A stretch of 64,000 nt of DNA from an uncultured Opitutia bacterium (GCA_903881475.1 CAIRTK010000015.1:1-64000); one strand, 5' to 3'. Counted from the first letter of the stretch, positions 52,902-62,118 are shown. Notes: generated from the letters alone by a model not told the origin. Numbers and translations: made by a program.

Positions 52902-54305
52902 GTGAATCCCACCATCACCCCGGTTCCGCCGTCTCCGCCTTCGCGCCCTGTCGCCGTCATCGGCGGCGGGATCACCGGGCTGTGCGCCGCGTGGCACCTC
53001 CGGCAGCGAGGCGTGCCGGTGGTGGTGTTCGAGGCCCGGGGAAATCCCGGCGGCGTCACGGACTCGGTGCGCGAGGGCGACTGGCTGCTCGAAACCGGGC
53101 CCAACACCCTGTTCGAGAACTCGCCCGAGGTCACCGCGTTGCTCGCCGGCCTCGGTCTGTACGACCGCCGGCGGGAGGCCGCGCCCGACGCCAACAAGCG
53201 GTATGTCGTGCGCCGGGGCAAGCTGGTCGCGCTCCCCGGCTCGGCGCTGAGCTTTTTCACCAGCCGGCTCCTGTCGTGGCGCGCCAAGCTTGGCGTGCTG
53301 TTGGAGCCGTTCCGCCGCCGCGGGCCGGCCGGCCGCGAGGAATCCGTGGCGGAATTTGTCACCCGCCGGCTGGGGCCCGAGTTTCTCGACTACATCGTCA
53401 ATCCGTTTGTCGCGGGCATCTATGCGGGCGACCCGGCGTCGCTCTCGGTGAGCCAGGCCTTCCCTAAGCTCGCCGCGCTCGAGCGCGAGCACCGCTCGCT
53501 GATCCTCGGCGGACTGAAGCGCCGCAACGCGAGCGCGGGACCCCGGGGCAGCATGATCTCGTTTCCCGACGGGCTGGCGGAGCTCCCCCGCGCGCTGGCC
53601 CGGTCCCTCGGCGACGACCTCCGGCTGAACCAGCCCGTCCGCTATGTGCGCCGTGACGGCCCGCACTGGCGGCTCGGCTACCTTGCGGGCGAGCGCATCG
53701 CGGAGGAAGAGTTTTCCGCCGTGGTCTGCGCCCTCTCGCCCGACGCCCTCGCCCGCCTTGTGTTGGAGAACGTGCCGGAGGCCGCCGGGCTGGCCGTCCT
53801 GCGCGAGATTCCCCAGCCGCCGGTGGCCTCCGTCTTCATGGGCTTCCGCCGCGAGGATGTGGGCCATCCGCTGGACGGCTTCGGCGTGCTAACCCCGGCC
53901 GTGGAGCAACGCCGGATCCTTGGCACGCTGTTTTCCAGCACGCTCTTTCCCGGTCGCGCTCCGGCCGGGCACGTGGCGCTGACCACCTTCGTCGGCGGGG
54001 TCCGCCAGCCGGAGCTCGCCCGCGCGGACGACGCTGCGCTGCTGGAGTCCGTGCAGAGCGAACTCGCGTTTCTGCTCGGGGTGCGGGGCCAGCCGGTCAT
54101 CACGCGGGTCCAGCGCTGGCCGCGCGCGATCGCGCAATACGAGGTCGGCTTCCAGCGGTTCAAAGACGCGTGCGCCGCCGTTGAGGCCGCTTCGCCCGGG
54201 CTGTTCCTCGGCGGCACCTGCCGCGATGGCGTCTCCCTCTCGCACTGCATCGGCGCCGGCAAGCGGCTGGCCGAGGCCGTCGTGACGGCGCAAATCGCCG
54301 CCTGA
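52902..54305 (+). CDS. hemG: Protoporphyrinogen oxidase (HemY-type FAD enzyme)
   Basis: A 467-residue flavoenzyme oxidising protoporphyrinogen IX to protoporphyrin IX. The FAD motif VIGGGITGLCAAWHL is near residue 20, followed by the typical GGVTDSVREGDWLLETGPNT, the substrate region FVAGIYAGDPASLSV, and the C-terminal FAD contact GLFLGGTCRDGVSLSHCIGAG. The start codon is GTG. Symbol usage varies (hemG or hemY) for this eukaryote-like form. It is divergent from the NrfD operon and shares its upstream region with that operon's promoter. Confidence 0.92.
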   Translation: MNPTITPVPPSPPSRPVAVIGGGITGLCAAWHLRQRGVPVVVFEARGNPGGVTDSVREGDWLLETGPNTLFENSPEVTALLAGLGLYDRRREAAPDANKRYVVRRGKLVALPGSALSFFTSRLLSWRAKLGVLLEPFRRRGPAGREESVAEFVTRRLGPEFLDYIVNPFVAGIYAGDPASLSVSQAFPKLAALEREHRSLILGGLKRRNASAGPRGSMISFPDGLAELPRALARSLGDDLRLNQPVRYVRRDGPHWRLGYLAGERIAEEEFSAVVCALSPDALARLVLENVPEAAGLAVLREIPQPPVASVFMGFRREDVGHPLDGFGVLTPAVEQRRILGTLFSSTLFPGRAPAGHVALTTFVGGVRQPELARADDAALLESVQSELAFLLGVRGQPVITRVQRWPRAIAQYEVGFQRFKDACAAVEAASPGLFLGGTCRDGVSLSHCIGAGKRLAEAVVTAQIAA

Positions 54306-54333
54306 GCTCCAGATAGCGGTACCTTTTGGTAGC

Positions 54334-54444
54334 GGTACAGTTTGTCATTGCGAGGAGCCCGCGAAGCGGGCGACGAAGCAATCTAGCTAGCTAGATCGCC
54401 GCGCCCGGCTGCGCCGGGCTCGCAATGGCAAGGCAAACTGTACC
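54334..54444. repeat. 111-bp palindromic element with 11-bp terminal inverted repeats
   Basis: Ends GGTACAGTTTG and CAAACTGTACC are exact reverse complements. Inside, TGTCATTGCGAG and CTCGCAATGGCA also pair, enclosing GC-rich hairpins and CTAGCTAGCTAG. It has the shape of a miniature mobile or REP-like element in the convergent gap between hemG and hemA. No coding capacity. Confidence 0.75.
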
Positions 54445-54472
54445 ACCACCTACCATTTTGACCGCTTCGCAG

Positions 54473-54492
54473 GTTGCGCGCTCGCGCGCAAC
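54473..54492. terminator. Short perfect GC-rich hairpin
   Basis: GTTGCGCGC and GCGCGCAAC pair around a two-base centre, between the convergent hemG and hemA genes. It may help terminate both, but no U-tract follows on either strand. Confidence 0.35.
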
Positions 54493-54566
54493 GCGGCGCG
54501 ACCATCGCGCCACCTCCATGAAGACTTAAACGGTGCCAGGCCGGGTGGCGCCCAGGTGCCGGTTAC

Positions 54567-55685
54567 TCAGACCGCGAGGCCGACCCCGTTGCCGCCGGCA
54601 TACAGCCCGAATGACGGCTCGGGCGTGGCCTCGGTCGCCGCCGCGGATACCGGGCGGTTCAAGAGGGCGTCAACCTGCAGCCAAAGGGCCCCAGCCCGCT
54701 GGACGAGGATCTCCTGGCATTTCACGATTTCCGACTGCCGGGCCTGGCGGTTTTCCGCCGCGATCCGGGCGAGGTCGTCGAGGTTAGACATGAAGACATT
54801 CTCCAGACCGGCGACGCCGGCCTCGATATCGCGCGGCATCGCCACGTCGATCAACAGGAGCGGGCGGCCCCGCCGCGACTGCATGGCCGCCTGCACCATG
54901 GCCGTGGACACCACCGTGCCCGGAGCCGAGGTGGAGCACACCACCACGTCAAAATCGCCCAGGTTTGCGAGCGCCTGCTCGAAGGGCAGCGCCGTTGCAC
55001 CCAACTCGGCCGCAACTTCCTCGGCATGGCCGAGCCGCCGGCTGGCCACGGTCATCGACCCGGGGTTGCGGCTGCGGAAGGCGCGGCCGCTCTTCAGCCC
55101 GATCTCGCCGGCGCCGAGCAGCAGCACCCTCGCCTCCTTCAGCTGGCCGAAGACCGCCACGGCGTTGTCCACCGCCACGTTGGCCACACTCACGAGCCCG
55201 GAGGTGATCGCCGTGTGGGTGCGCACGTGCTTCGCAGCCTGGAACGCCTTTTGGAACACCCGGTTCAGCACCGGGCCGGCATCGCCGCGGGTTTGCGCCG
55301 TGAGGAGGGCCTTCTTCACCTGGCCGAAAATCTCGTTCTCCCCGATCATCTGCGAATCCAGCCCGCTGGAGACCTCGAACAGGTGCTGGATCACCCCATC
55401 GTCGGTCCGCTCCAGCCGCACCGGCTCAAACTCGCCGAGCGCAAAGCCCTGCTGTTCGCAAAAGGCCGCGGCCACCCGGGATCGCAGTGTCGCATCCTCC
55501 GCCACGCCATAGATCTCCATGCGGTTGCATGTGTTCAGCAGGACGAATTCGTTCAGACCCGGCATCGCCGCCAGCTGGCGGGCCAACGCCGCTTCGCCCT
55601 CGGCCGTGAGGGCCAGGCGCTCCCGCAGGCCGAGCGGGGCGGTGCGATGCGTGGCTCCGACGAGAAAGAGTTTCCCGGTGTTCAT
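54567..55685 (-). CDS. hemA: Glutamyl-tRNA reductase
   Basis: A 372-residue enzyme reducing glutamyl-tRNA to glutamate-1-semialdehyde, the first committed step of haem synthesis by the C5 path. The catalytic cysteine lies in LLNTCNRMEIYGV; SGLDSQMIGENEIFGQVKKA, the NADPH-binding VLLLGAGEIG and LLLIDVAMPRDIE are all present. It is somewhat shorter than typical forms because the C-terminal dimerisation region is brief. A strong operator pair precedes it. Confidence 0.95.
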   Translation of the reverse strand: MNTGKLFLVGATHRTAPLGLRERLALTAEGEAALARQLAAMPGLNEFVLLNTCNRMEIYGVAEDATLRSRVAAAFCEQQGFALGEFEPVRLERTDDGVIQHLFEVSSGLDSQMIGENEIFGQVKKALLTAQTRGDAGPVLNRVFQKAFQAAKHVRTHTAITSGLVSVANVAVDNAVAVFGQLKEARVLLLGAGEIGLKSGRAFRSRNPGSMTVASRRLGHAEEVAAELGATALPFEQALANLGDFDVVVCSTSAPGTVVSTAMVQAAMQSRRGRPLLLIDVAMPRDIEAGVAGLENVFMSNLDDLARIAAENRQARQSEIVKCQEILVQRAGALWLQVDALLNRPVSAAATEATPEPSFGLYAGGNGVGLAV

Positions 55686-55744
55686 AATGGCGCGGATGGA
55701 AGGAGGAGGACGCGGTCAGTTTCGCAGAGATGCCGCCGACCGTC

Positions 55745-55778
55745 TGCGCAACCCTTGCCAAGCACTCCGCAATTCTTG
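55745..55778 (-). promoter_or_regulatory. Paired 21-bp operator upstream of hemA
   Basis: On the minus strand: CAAGAATTGCGGA then CAAGGGTTGCGCA, starts 21 bp apart, 60 bases before the hemA ATG. Both halves match CAAG-N3-TGCG[C/G]A completely. Confidence 0.82.
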
Positions 55779-55890
55779 CGGGCCTCCCCGGAGCAGCCTG
55801 GAGCGTTGTAGACGAGGCATTCCTTTGCTCGGTGTGACTGCTGTGCCCGCGGGAGGCATCACGACCAAAGACTTTGGCTCTAGGTCCCAG

Positions 55891-56391
55891 TCAGGCCTCG
55901 GAAGTGAAAATGAGCTCCCAATAACCGACGTCGATCCACTTTCCGAACTTCCATCCGACCTGCTCGAAATGGGCCACTTTCTTGAAAGCGAGACTCTCAT
56001 GAAGCTTTTGACTGGGCATATTCGGTAGCGCAATGCCGCCAATGACGCCGTGCATCCCTGCCTGGCGCAAATCGCGGAGCAGATGCTCGTATAGCTTTCA
56101 GCCGATGCCGCGACCGATTTTGTCCTGCCGCAGATAGACCGTGCTTTCCGCCGAGTAACGGTAGGCACAGCGACTCTTCCATTTGCTGGCATATGCGTAA
56201 CCGGCCAATTCGCCCCGTTCGTCCCACACCAGCCAGGGGAATATTGCGATAGTTTCAGATATTCGTGCCGCCATCTCAGCTTCAGCGACTGCCTCCTCCT
56301 CAAACGTGACACTCGTATTGAGTACGTAGTAGTTGCAGATTCCGCAGATCGCAGCGGCATCAGAGGGAGTGGCTAGACGGATCATAGACAC
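55891..56391 (-). pseudogene. GNAT N-acetyltransferase interrupted by an in-frame TGA
   Basis: Reading from 56391, the first 97 residues form the N-terminal half of a phosphinothricin-acetyltransferase-like GNAT protein (IRLATPSDAAAICGICNYYV, ELAGYAYASKWKSRCAYRYS, GRGIG). A TGA at 56100-56098 stops it in the acetyl-CoA loop. The same frame continues with KLYEHLLRDLRQAGMHGVIGG and ends GYWELIFTSEA at 55891, giving the expected 167-codon length. One base change would repair it. It is probably a decayed gene unless the stop is a sequencing error. Confidence 0.8.
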
Positions 56392-56445
56392 GCCGAGACG
56401 TTCAGTAAACCGTGCTCTGCGTCGGTTCCGGTGAGTAGATGGGTG

Positions 56446-56883
56446 TCATTTGTTTCTCGGCTTCAAAGATGAAGTATATCCAGTGCCCTGCCAAAACTCA
56501 TCGGGCATTTCTAAGGTGGGTTTTCCGATCCATCCGCGCTGGACCTCAATGTAATACTTCGTCCGCTCAGCATTTGGGTAATAGGCGACAACGGACAACG
56601 GGAGCTGATCCCACTGTCCCGCAAATTTAATATCCCGCAAAGTATCCGGGTACTTCCCATATCGCACCTTATGAAGCTCAATCAGAGCGACTGCAGTTTT
56701 AAGATGCTGATCTCCGAAGATATTATCCGGCCCTTTCGTAATCCCGGAAGCGATTATGGAATGAATCAGAGAGTAGCCGGCGAGGAGAAGGATTAGGACG
56801 GCGCCAAAAATGAGGCCACCAACGAGCAGCCTCCGACGACGCTTCCTAGGGGCTGGTTGCAGAATTGGCGGCGCTTCATTCAT
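56446..56883 (-). CDS. Membrane-anchored protein with pseudopilin-G-like domain
   Basis: A 145-residue protein: a basic cytoplasmic start (RKRRRRLL), one membrane helix (GGLIFGAVLILLLAGYSLI), then a domain with LKTAVALIELHKVRYGKYPDTL, the pattern of type II secretion pseudopilin-like globular domains. The prepilin cleavage motif itself is absent. Base composition is visibly less GC-rich than the surroundings, suggesting transfer. No secretion genes are adjacent; function unknown. Confidence 0.6.
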   Translation of the reverse strand: MNEAPPILQPAPRKRRRRLLVGGLIFGAVLILLLAGYSLIHSIIASGITKGPDNIFGDQHLKTAVALIELHKVRYGKYPDTLRDIKFAGQWDQLPLSVVAYYPNAERTKYYIEVQRGWIGKPTLEMPDEFWQGTGYTSSLKPRNK

Positions 56884-57290
56884 ACTATTTGCCGAGAGTA
56901 CCTAATGTTGAATGAACCGACACTCTGTCGGTTCAACCGAATTTCCAACGCGTGGCCTGGGTTGAGTTGCGGGAAAACGACCCCTCTTAAGACAAGGATC
57001 GAGGATTCGGCGAGCTTGTCGTAAATGAACACTCAACACTCGACTCGGCGGCGGCGAGCATGATGCGGCAGACCAACAGCCACATCACGCAAGCATAGCG
57101 AGACAGGCCGCTTCACTTCCTTTTGAGAGGCCCAACGATCACGGAGCATGGCCACAAAAAGGCGCAAGGGTTCCGGAGCTGCGTCAAAGACTTCATTGCG
57201 CCTATAGGCGCGCGGGAGATTCGATTCGGAGCCTTTTGAGCACCCTTGTGCCTCTTTGTGGCCACCCTCCCCGATTTCGCGTGAAACACC
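56884..57290. other. Gene-free stretch with a family A repeat
   Basis: The 406 bases between the pseudopilin-like gene and the glyoxalase-like gene contain the family A copy at 57148-57265. The left half is of moderate GC and shows no ORF with recognisable coding character. Confidence 0.6.
57148..57265. repeat. Interspersed repeat, family A copy 5 (inverted)
   Basis: Ends ATGGCCACAAAAAGGCGC and GTGCCTCTTTGTGGCCAC, core ATTGCGCCTATAGGCGCGCG. Same orientation as copies 3 and 4. Confidence 0.85.
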
Positions 57291-57683
57291 CTACACTGCC
57301 GGCTCCCGGAACTGAATCACGTTGCCTTCCGGATCGCAGCCATCGCAGGCCCGGAAGCCGCGCGCCACGAATTCCTTCTGCTTCGGATTCAGCTCGCCAC
57401 CCAGCGCCGCCACCTCCGCCCTCACCCGCGCGATGCTGGCGACGGCAAAGACCAGCTTGACCGCCGTGTTCGCGCGCCACTGCGGGGGCGAACTGAGCTT
57501 AATCGCCCGGGCGACGCTCGCCGGCAAGCCGTGGAGCACCAGGTGCTGGCTCGGAGACTCCAGGACGATGAGCTTGGGCTCGGTGAGCACAATGGTGAGA
57601 CCCGCCACGCCCGCATAGAACTTCGCGAGCCGGGGAAGGTCCTTGGCAAAAATCACGGCCCCGGACTTGGGTAGCGTTGGCAT
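57291..57683 (-). CDS. Glyoxalase/bleomycin-resistance fold protein
   Basis: A 130-residue vicinal-oxygen-chelate protein. It has one beta-alpha-beta module pair, with KDLPRLAKFYAGVAGLTIVL at the start, QHLVLHGLP carrying a possible metal histidine, and the C-terminal FRACDGCDPEGNVIQFREP that is typical of this fold. Metal-dependent enzymes and ligand-binding resistance proteins share the fold, so substrate is unknown. The track ORF begins at 57719; the ATG before PTLPKSGAVIF is preferred. Confidence 0.78.
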   Translation of the reverse strand: MPTLPKSGAVIFAKDLPRLAKFYAGVAGLTIVLTEPKLIVLESPSQHLVLHGLPASVARAIKLSSPPQWRANTAVKLVFAVASIARVRAEVAALGGELNPKQKEFVARGFRACDGCDPEGNVIQFREPAV

Positions 57684-57792
57684 GCCCGGTGAGATAGATG
57701 GCCGGCCTGATCGGCTCAAGGGGCTTTCTCCCGCACGCTGCGTTTGCAGACTCGCAAATTTTGCGGGGTTTCATCTGCTCTCCTTCCTCCTT

Positions 57793-60000
57793 ATGTCGCG
57801 CTTCACCCTTCCGCTCGGCCTCCTCGCCGCCCTCCTGCCCGTCTCCCTCTCCGCCGCGGCGCCCCAGGCCGCCGTGCCGCACGTCGATTTCGGCTACGCC
57901 TTCGGCTTTCCGCACCGGCTCACCGTCGCCCCACCCGACAGCGGCGACAAGACCCTCGTGGACTGCGACCCCGGCCAGGTCACCCTTTCCTGGAGCTACG
58001 ACAACCTGCTCAGCTTCCCCGTGGCCAATTTTTTCGGCCCAACCACCCAGTGGAAGGTCGTGCTGCAGCCGGAGGTTGACGGCCAGCGGCTCACCCAGTC
58101 CACCTGGCACCGCTCGGAGGGCTGGCTGCCCGTCCTGACCTCGGAGTTCACCGGCTCACCGGTACATGCCGTCCTCGAAGTCTCGGGCGGCGTGCGCGCC
58201 GCCATTGTCCGCGTCCAGTTCACCAACACCGATCCCGCCCATGCCCACGCCGCGGGCGTCAACTGCTCCGTCCCCGGCAACTGGCGCGGCGTGAATCCCG
58301 CCGGCGTCGACGCCGGCCTGCCGGCCAACGCCCGCGACGCCCTCGTCGCCGGCTGGAAGGCCCGCGCCGACCGCGTGATCCTCGCCAGTGTCGGCGGCGA
58401 GGACTACAAGCTCACGCCCAATACCCTCCACCCCGTCCTGCAGCTCGCCCCCGGCGAGACCAAGACCCTGTGGATCATCCGGCCCTACCGCGTGTACGAA
58501 TCCATGCTGCCCGAGTTGCGCCAGCGCGACTGGGCGCGGGAGTTCGCCGACAGCAAGGAAACCTGGCGCACGCTGATCGGCCGCACCGCGCGCCTCGCGC
58601 TCCCGGATGATGGCGTGCGCAACGCCTACTACGCCGGCCTCGCCGACATCTTCATCATGCGCGAGCCCGTCCCCGGCGACTACCTCGGTACGCTGCCCGG
58701 CACCGAGGTTTACCGCGGGGCCAACCCCATCGAGGCCGCGATCGCCTGCATCTGCCTTGACCAGGCCGGCCTGCCGGTCGAGGCCCTCGACGGCTACCGG
58801 CTCTCGCTCGACATGCAGAACTTCGACGGCTGCTGGGCGGGCTCCACAAGCTGGGACCGGACCGGCTGGATGGCCGCCGGATTCAAGGCGTGGTTTGTCA
58901 TGGAGCACTACCGGATGACCCGCGACCGCGGGTTCCTGACCGACATCTTCCCGCGGATGATCGCGAGCAGCCGCTGGCAGGAGCGCGCGCGCGAACGCAC
59001 CCGCGTGCTGGTCAACGGGCAGAAGCCGCTCAACTACGGCCTCCTCCCTCCCGGTATGGGCGATGCCGGATTGAAGAACGACGACAGCCTCTACGGGGTC
59101 TTCATTCCGCATAACGGCTGGGCCGTTTATGCCGACCAGCAGACCGTGCTGGCCGCCGAGGCGCTGGGCCTCACCGCGGAAACCGCCGAGCTGCAGCGTG
59201 ATTATGACGCTGCGCGCACCGACCTGCTCGACACCGTCCGCCGCGGCGCCATTGCGGAAAATGGCTACCGCTGGATCCCCGGTGTCGCCGGCAAGACGAG
59301 CGGCAGCCGCTGGGGCGCCCTGAACTTCGCCTTTCCGTTCCGGCTGCTGCCGCCCGATGACGAGCTGATCACCGGCACCATCCGGAAGATGGAAACCAAG
59401 ATGAGCCCCGGCGGCCTGCCGATCCACACCGGCTGGATGGAAAACGGCATGTGGGTCGCCATCGCCCTCGACAATCTTGCCGAAGCCCATCTCCTCCGCG
59501 GCGACGGCGACGCGTCGGCCAAATATCTCTACGCCACGCTGAATCACGGCACCCCGCTCTACTCGTGGTGCGAGGAGCGCGGCCCCGAGCCCGGCGCCTC
59601 CCAGACCTCCGGCGACCGTCAGCACCTCTGGACCCCGGTCGCCGTCGTCCGCCTGCTGCGCGACAGCCTGGTGTTTGAAGACGGCACCACGCTCCACCTC
59701 GCCCGCGGCGCGGACCGCTCCTGGCTGGCCCGCGGCCCCGTTGGCGGCACCGGCTTCCGCAGCCATTTCGGGCCGGTGTCCTATCAATTGACGGACGACG
59801 CGCCCGCCCATCAGGTCCACGGCCAGGTCACGCTGACCGCCGGCCGCCAGCCGGACACGCTGCAGGTCCACGTGCGCCTGCCGAACGGGGAAAAGGTGAC
59901 CGCCGTGGATGACCCGGCCGCGCGCATCCTCGCCGATGGCGAAACCGTGGAGTGGACGCATCCGGCCGCGGAGTTCCATTTCACGGCGACCGTGCGCTAA
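57793..60000 (+). CDS. Secreted six-hairpin glycosidase-like protein
   Basis: A 735-residue exported protein with signal peptide (LPLGLLAALLPVSLSAAAPQ). An N-terminal beta-sandwich-like region of about 230 residues is followed by an (alpha/alpha)6 toroid with stretches such as FDGCWAGSTSWDRTGWMAAGF, LPPGMGDAGLKNDDSLYG and GGLPIHTGWMENGMWVAIALDNL, and a small C-terminal beta domain. This resembles amylo-glucosidase/rhamnosidase-type six-hairpin hydrolases, but I cannot name the sugar. The track ORF starts 150 bases upstream; the ATG at 57793 gives the signal peptide. Confidence 0.75.
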   Translation: MSRFTLPLGLLAALLPVSLSAAAPQAAVPHVDFGYAFGFPHRLTVAPPDSGDKTLVDCDPGQVTLSWSYDNLLSFPVANFFGPTTQWKVVLQPEVDGQRLTQSTWHRSEGWLPVLTSEFTGSPVHAVLEVSGGVRAAIVRVQFTNTDPAHAHAAGVNCSVPGNWRGVNPAGVDAGLPANARDALVAGWKARADRVILASVGGEDYKLTPNTLHPVLQLAPGETKTLWIIRPYRVYESMLPELRQRDWAREFADSKETWRTLIGRTARLALPDDGVRNAYYAGLADIFIMREPVPGDYLGTLPGTEVYRGANPIEAAIACICLDQAGLPVEALDGYRLSLDMQNFDGCWAGSTSWDRTGWMAAGFKAWFVMEHYRMTRDRGFLTDIFPRMIASSRWQERARERTRVLVNGQKPLNYGLLPPGMGDAGLKNDDSLYGVFIPHNGWAVYADQQTVLAAEALGLTAETAELQRDYDAARTDLLDTVRRGAIAENGYRWIPGVAGKTSGSRWGALNFAFPFRLLPPDDELITGTIRKMETKMSPGGLPIHTGWMENGMWVAIALDNLAEAHLLRGDGDASAKYLYATLNHGTPLYSWCEERGPEPGASQTSGDRQHLWTPVAVVRLLRDSLVFEDGTTLHLARGADRSWLARGPVGGTGFRSHFGPVSYQLTDDAPAHQVHGQVTLTAGRQPDTLQVHVRLPNGEKVTAVDDPAARILADGETVEWTHPAAEFHFTATVR

Positions 60001-60368
60001 GCCGGTCACCCGCGATCCGGGTAGGGCGGTTCTTTGACCCGCCCTACTCCGGAATGATTGACCACAAGTGCCCTATTTAGGCGCGCCCTATCCTCCACGT
60101 GTAGGACTTTCATGGCTGGCGTTTAAGGGTGGGGACTTCGCCCGGATCTTTCGGGCAGCACCTCGAAAGGGATTAAGCAACGACAGCTTAGAAATATTCG
60201 CATATTACTAACGATTTAGCAAACTACCGGGAATCCGGTAGCGGCAGGGCCTTTCACCGGCCGCTGGATGCACGGCGGAAAATCCGCCAAGGATTCGGCC
60301 CGGCCGTCTTCATCCGGGCCGACCGGATCCGTCCAGCTGCACCGCGGCCGGCCCGCGCCTGCCTGCGG
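60001..60368. other. Gene-free stretch
   Basis: Between the convergent glycosidase-like and TIM-barrel genes. Apart from the hairpin at 60021-60047 I see no gene, repeat copy or regulatory pattern; the part around 60200 is locally AT-rich. Confidence 0.55.
60021..60047. repeat. Hairpin GTAGGGCGG / CCGCCCTAC
   Basis: A perfect 9-bp stem with a 9-base loop, 20 bases after the stop codon of the glycosidase-like gene. It could end transcription or be a dispersed short palindrome. Confidence 0.6.
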
Positions 60369-61256
60369 CTAAACCGATTGCAGGAAATCCCGCGAGGCGA
60401 GAAATCCGCGCCGCTCGCCCTCGATCGTGCCGTTGTAGTTCACGTCCTCCAGTTCGATCGAGACATGGCCGCCAAAACCGGCCGACTTGAGGACACTGAA
60501 GATTTTCGTCCACGGCGCCTGGCCCGCCCCCGGAATGGTGTAGCGCCAGAAATAGCCGCCCCACGGCAGTCCTTCGGCGAACACCCCGGCTTGCTCGGTG
60601 CCGATATTGTAGAGCCGCTCCGGGTCGATGAAGGTGTCCTTGCCGTGCACATGCACGACGTGCGGGGCGAACTCCTGCACAAACCGCACCGGGTCGATGC
60701 CCATGCGGATCAAGTGCGAAGGGTCGTAGTTGATCCCGTAGTGCGGCGAATTCATCTCCTTCAGGAACGCGCGGTAGGACTCGGGATTGCAGCACTGCGC
60801 ATTGCACCCCGGCCAGCCCTCGACCGAGAGCTTTGTCCCGGTTTCCTTCAGCACGTCGCGCAGCTGCCCGTAGGTCTCGACCATGTGGCCGAACGTCACC
60901 TTGCGCGCGAGTTTCTCATCCTCGGCCAGCATGACCACGAAGAACAGCTTCACGCCCTTGGCCGCGGCCGCGCGGATCGCGGCCTGCGCCACGGCCACGG
61001 CGGACTTCCGGTGCGCCGCGTCGGCGGACAGCATGCCCTGCCACTCGGCGCCGAGCAGGTCCATCGTGCCGATGGCGAGCCCCGCCTTTTGCCATTCCGG
61101 GACCGTCTCCAGCTGATTGGAGTACACATCCACGCAGCCGAAGCCGTGGGCCTTGATCCAGGCCGCGGTCTCGGCGGCCGGGGCCTTGGCAAAATCGCCG
61201 GTGAGGCGGAGGCCGATGGGGAATCCACCGGTGCGAGTCAGGGCGGGAGTGCTCAT
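60369..61256 (-). CDS. Sugar phosphate isomerase/epimerase-like TIM barrel
   Basis: A 295-residue xylose-isomerase-like TIM-barrel protein. Metal-site positions are suggested by SVEGWPG, YGINYDPSHLIRMGID and VVHVHGKD. The segment WPGCNAQCCNPESY has an unusual cluster of three cysteines. Start is the ATG at 61256, overlapping the stop of the upstream barrel gene by four bases. With that gene and the oxidoreductase upstream it probably forms a small pathway for an unusual sugar or cyclitol. Confidence 0.82.
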   Translation of the reverse strand: MSTPALTRTGGFPIGLRLTGDFAKAPAAETAAWIKAHGFGCVDVYSNQLETVPEWQKAGLAIGTMDLLGAEWQGMLSADAAHRKSAVAVAQAAIRAAAAKGVKLFFVVMLAEDEKLARKVTFGHMVETYGQLRDVLKETGTKLSVEGWPGCNAQCCNPESYRAFLKEMNSPHYGINYDPSHLIRMGIDPVRFVQEFAPHVVHVHGKDTFIDPERLYNIGTEQAGVFAEGLPWGGYFWRYTIPGAGQAPWTKIFSVLKSAGFGGHVSIELEDVNYNGTIEGERRGFLASRDFLQSV

Positions 61257-62098
61257 GGGAGTTTTGAAAAGACGGTTTGCATGGCGTCGAACATCCGCTT
61301 GGCCGCGACGGCCGGTGGCAGCGCCCAAAGCTCGTCGTTGAACATCTCGATGGCGTAGCTGCCGCGGTAGCCGAGCTTCTCAAAGCGGCCGAACAGCTCG
61401 ACGAGGTCGTAGGCGCTCCTGGGATCGCCGGGCAGCAGGCGCGCGGTGTTGCAGTCGGTCGTCTCCGCCGGCGTCGCGGGCATGTTGTCCACGTGCACGT
61501 GCTTGATCCACTTTGCGGTCTCCGCGGTGATGTGCTCGGTCTTCGAGGGCGTGGAGTGGAAGTGCGCGGGGTCGAAGAGCACGCCGACGTTGGCCGCGCC
61601 GGACAGCTTCGCGATTTCCACCGTGGCGAGGAAGGTCTTCACCATGCCCCAGTTGAACTCGATCGCCATGGTGATGTTGTACGGCCTGACCGCGTCGCCC
61701 ACCGCGCGCGCGGCCTCGGCCATGCGCTCGATCACGTTGGGCACCTCCTTGGCGCCGGGCCAGTTGATGTAGTCGGTGCCGACCACCATCATCGTGCCGC
61801 CGAGGGCGGCGATGAGCTCTGCGTTCTGGACGTGCTCGTCCCGGCTCTTCGCGATCTCGGCCGGCGTGCCGAGCCCGACGAGGTTCTGGTTGAATCCCCC
61901 GGACACGCTCAGGCCGTACCCGTTGATGATCGCGCGCGCCTGGGCGACGGACAGGCTCCGCTTCTTGAGCTCGTCGCGGATCTGGTTGAGCGGCGTTTCG
62001 ATGGTGCGGAAGCCGGCCTGGGCGCACGCCGCGGCAACCTCCTCCAGGTTGGTGAATTTGAGCGAGACCGTGTTAAGGCCGAGACGGTTGATATTCAT
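61253..62098 (-). CDS. Sugar phosphate isomerase/epimerase-like TIM barrel
   Basis: A 281-residue TIM-barrel protein of the same superfamily as its downstream neighbour. Seen are LNTVSLKFTNLEEVAAACAQAG, MAIEFNWGMVKTFL, VGVLFDPAHFHSTPSKTEHI and HVHVDNMPA, giving the Glu/Asp/His metal set. The two barrels are translationally coupled and may act in sequence on one substrate. Substrate not determined. Confidence 0.83.
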   Translation of the reverse strand: MNINRLGLNTVSLKFTNLEEVAAACAQAGFRTIETPLNQIRDELKKRSLSVAQARAIINGYGLSVSGGFNQNLVGLGTPAEIAKSRDEHVQNAELIAALGGTMMVVGTDYINWPGAKEVPNVIERMAEAARAVGDAVRPYNITMAIEFNWGMVKTFLATVEIAKLSGAANVGVLFDPAHFHSTPSKTEHITAETAKWIKHVHVDNMPATPAETTDCNTARLLPGDPRSAYDLVELFGRFEKLGYRGSYAIEMFNDELWALPPAVAAKRMFDAMQTVFSKLP

Positions 62099-62118
62099 GG
62101 AAAGTGGGATTTTGGGAA

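Noticed and set aside
54334-54492. tRNA-like or other structured RNA gene
   Set aside because: The hairpins do not form a cloverleaf and there is no T-loop or CCA-like end; a palindromic repeat explains them.
56098-56100. In-frame TGA in the GNAT gene as a selenocysteine codon
   Set aside because: GNAT enzymes do not use selenocysteine and I saw no SECIS-like hairpin placed after it; nonsense mutation is simpler.
57734-57767. CAAATTTTGCGGG at 57755 with a possible partner 21 bp upstream, before the glycosidase-like gene
   Set aside because: The half-site is fair but the partner (CACGCTGCGTTTG) does not match, and the sequence is itself palindromic. The gene has no link to the haem/redox set, so I do not count it.
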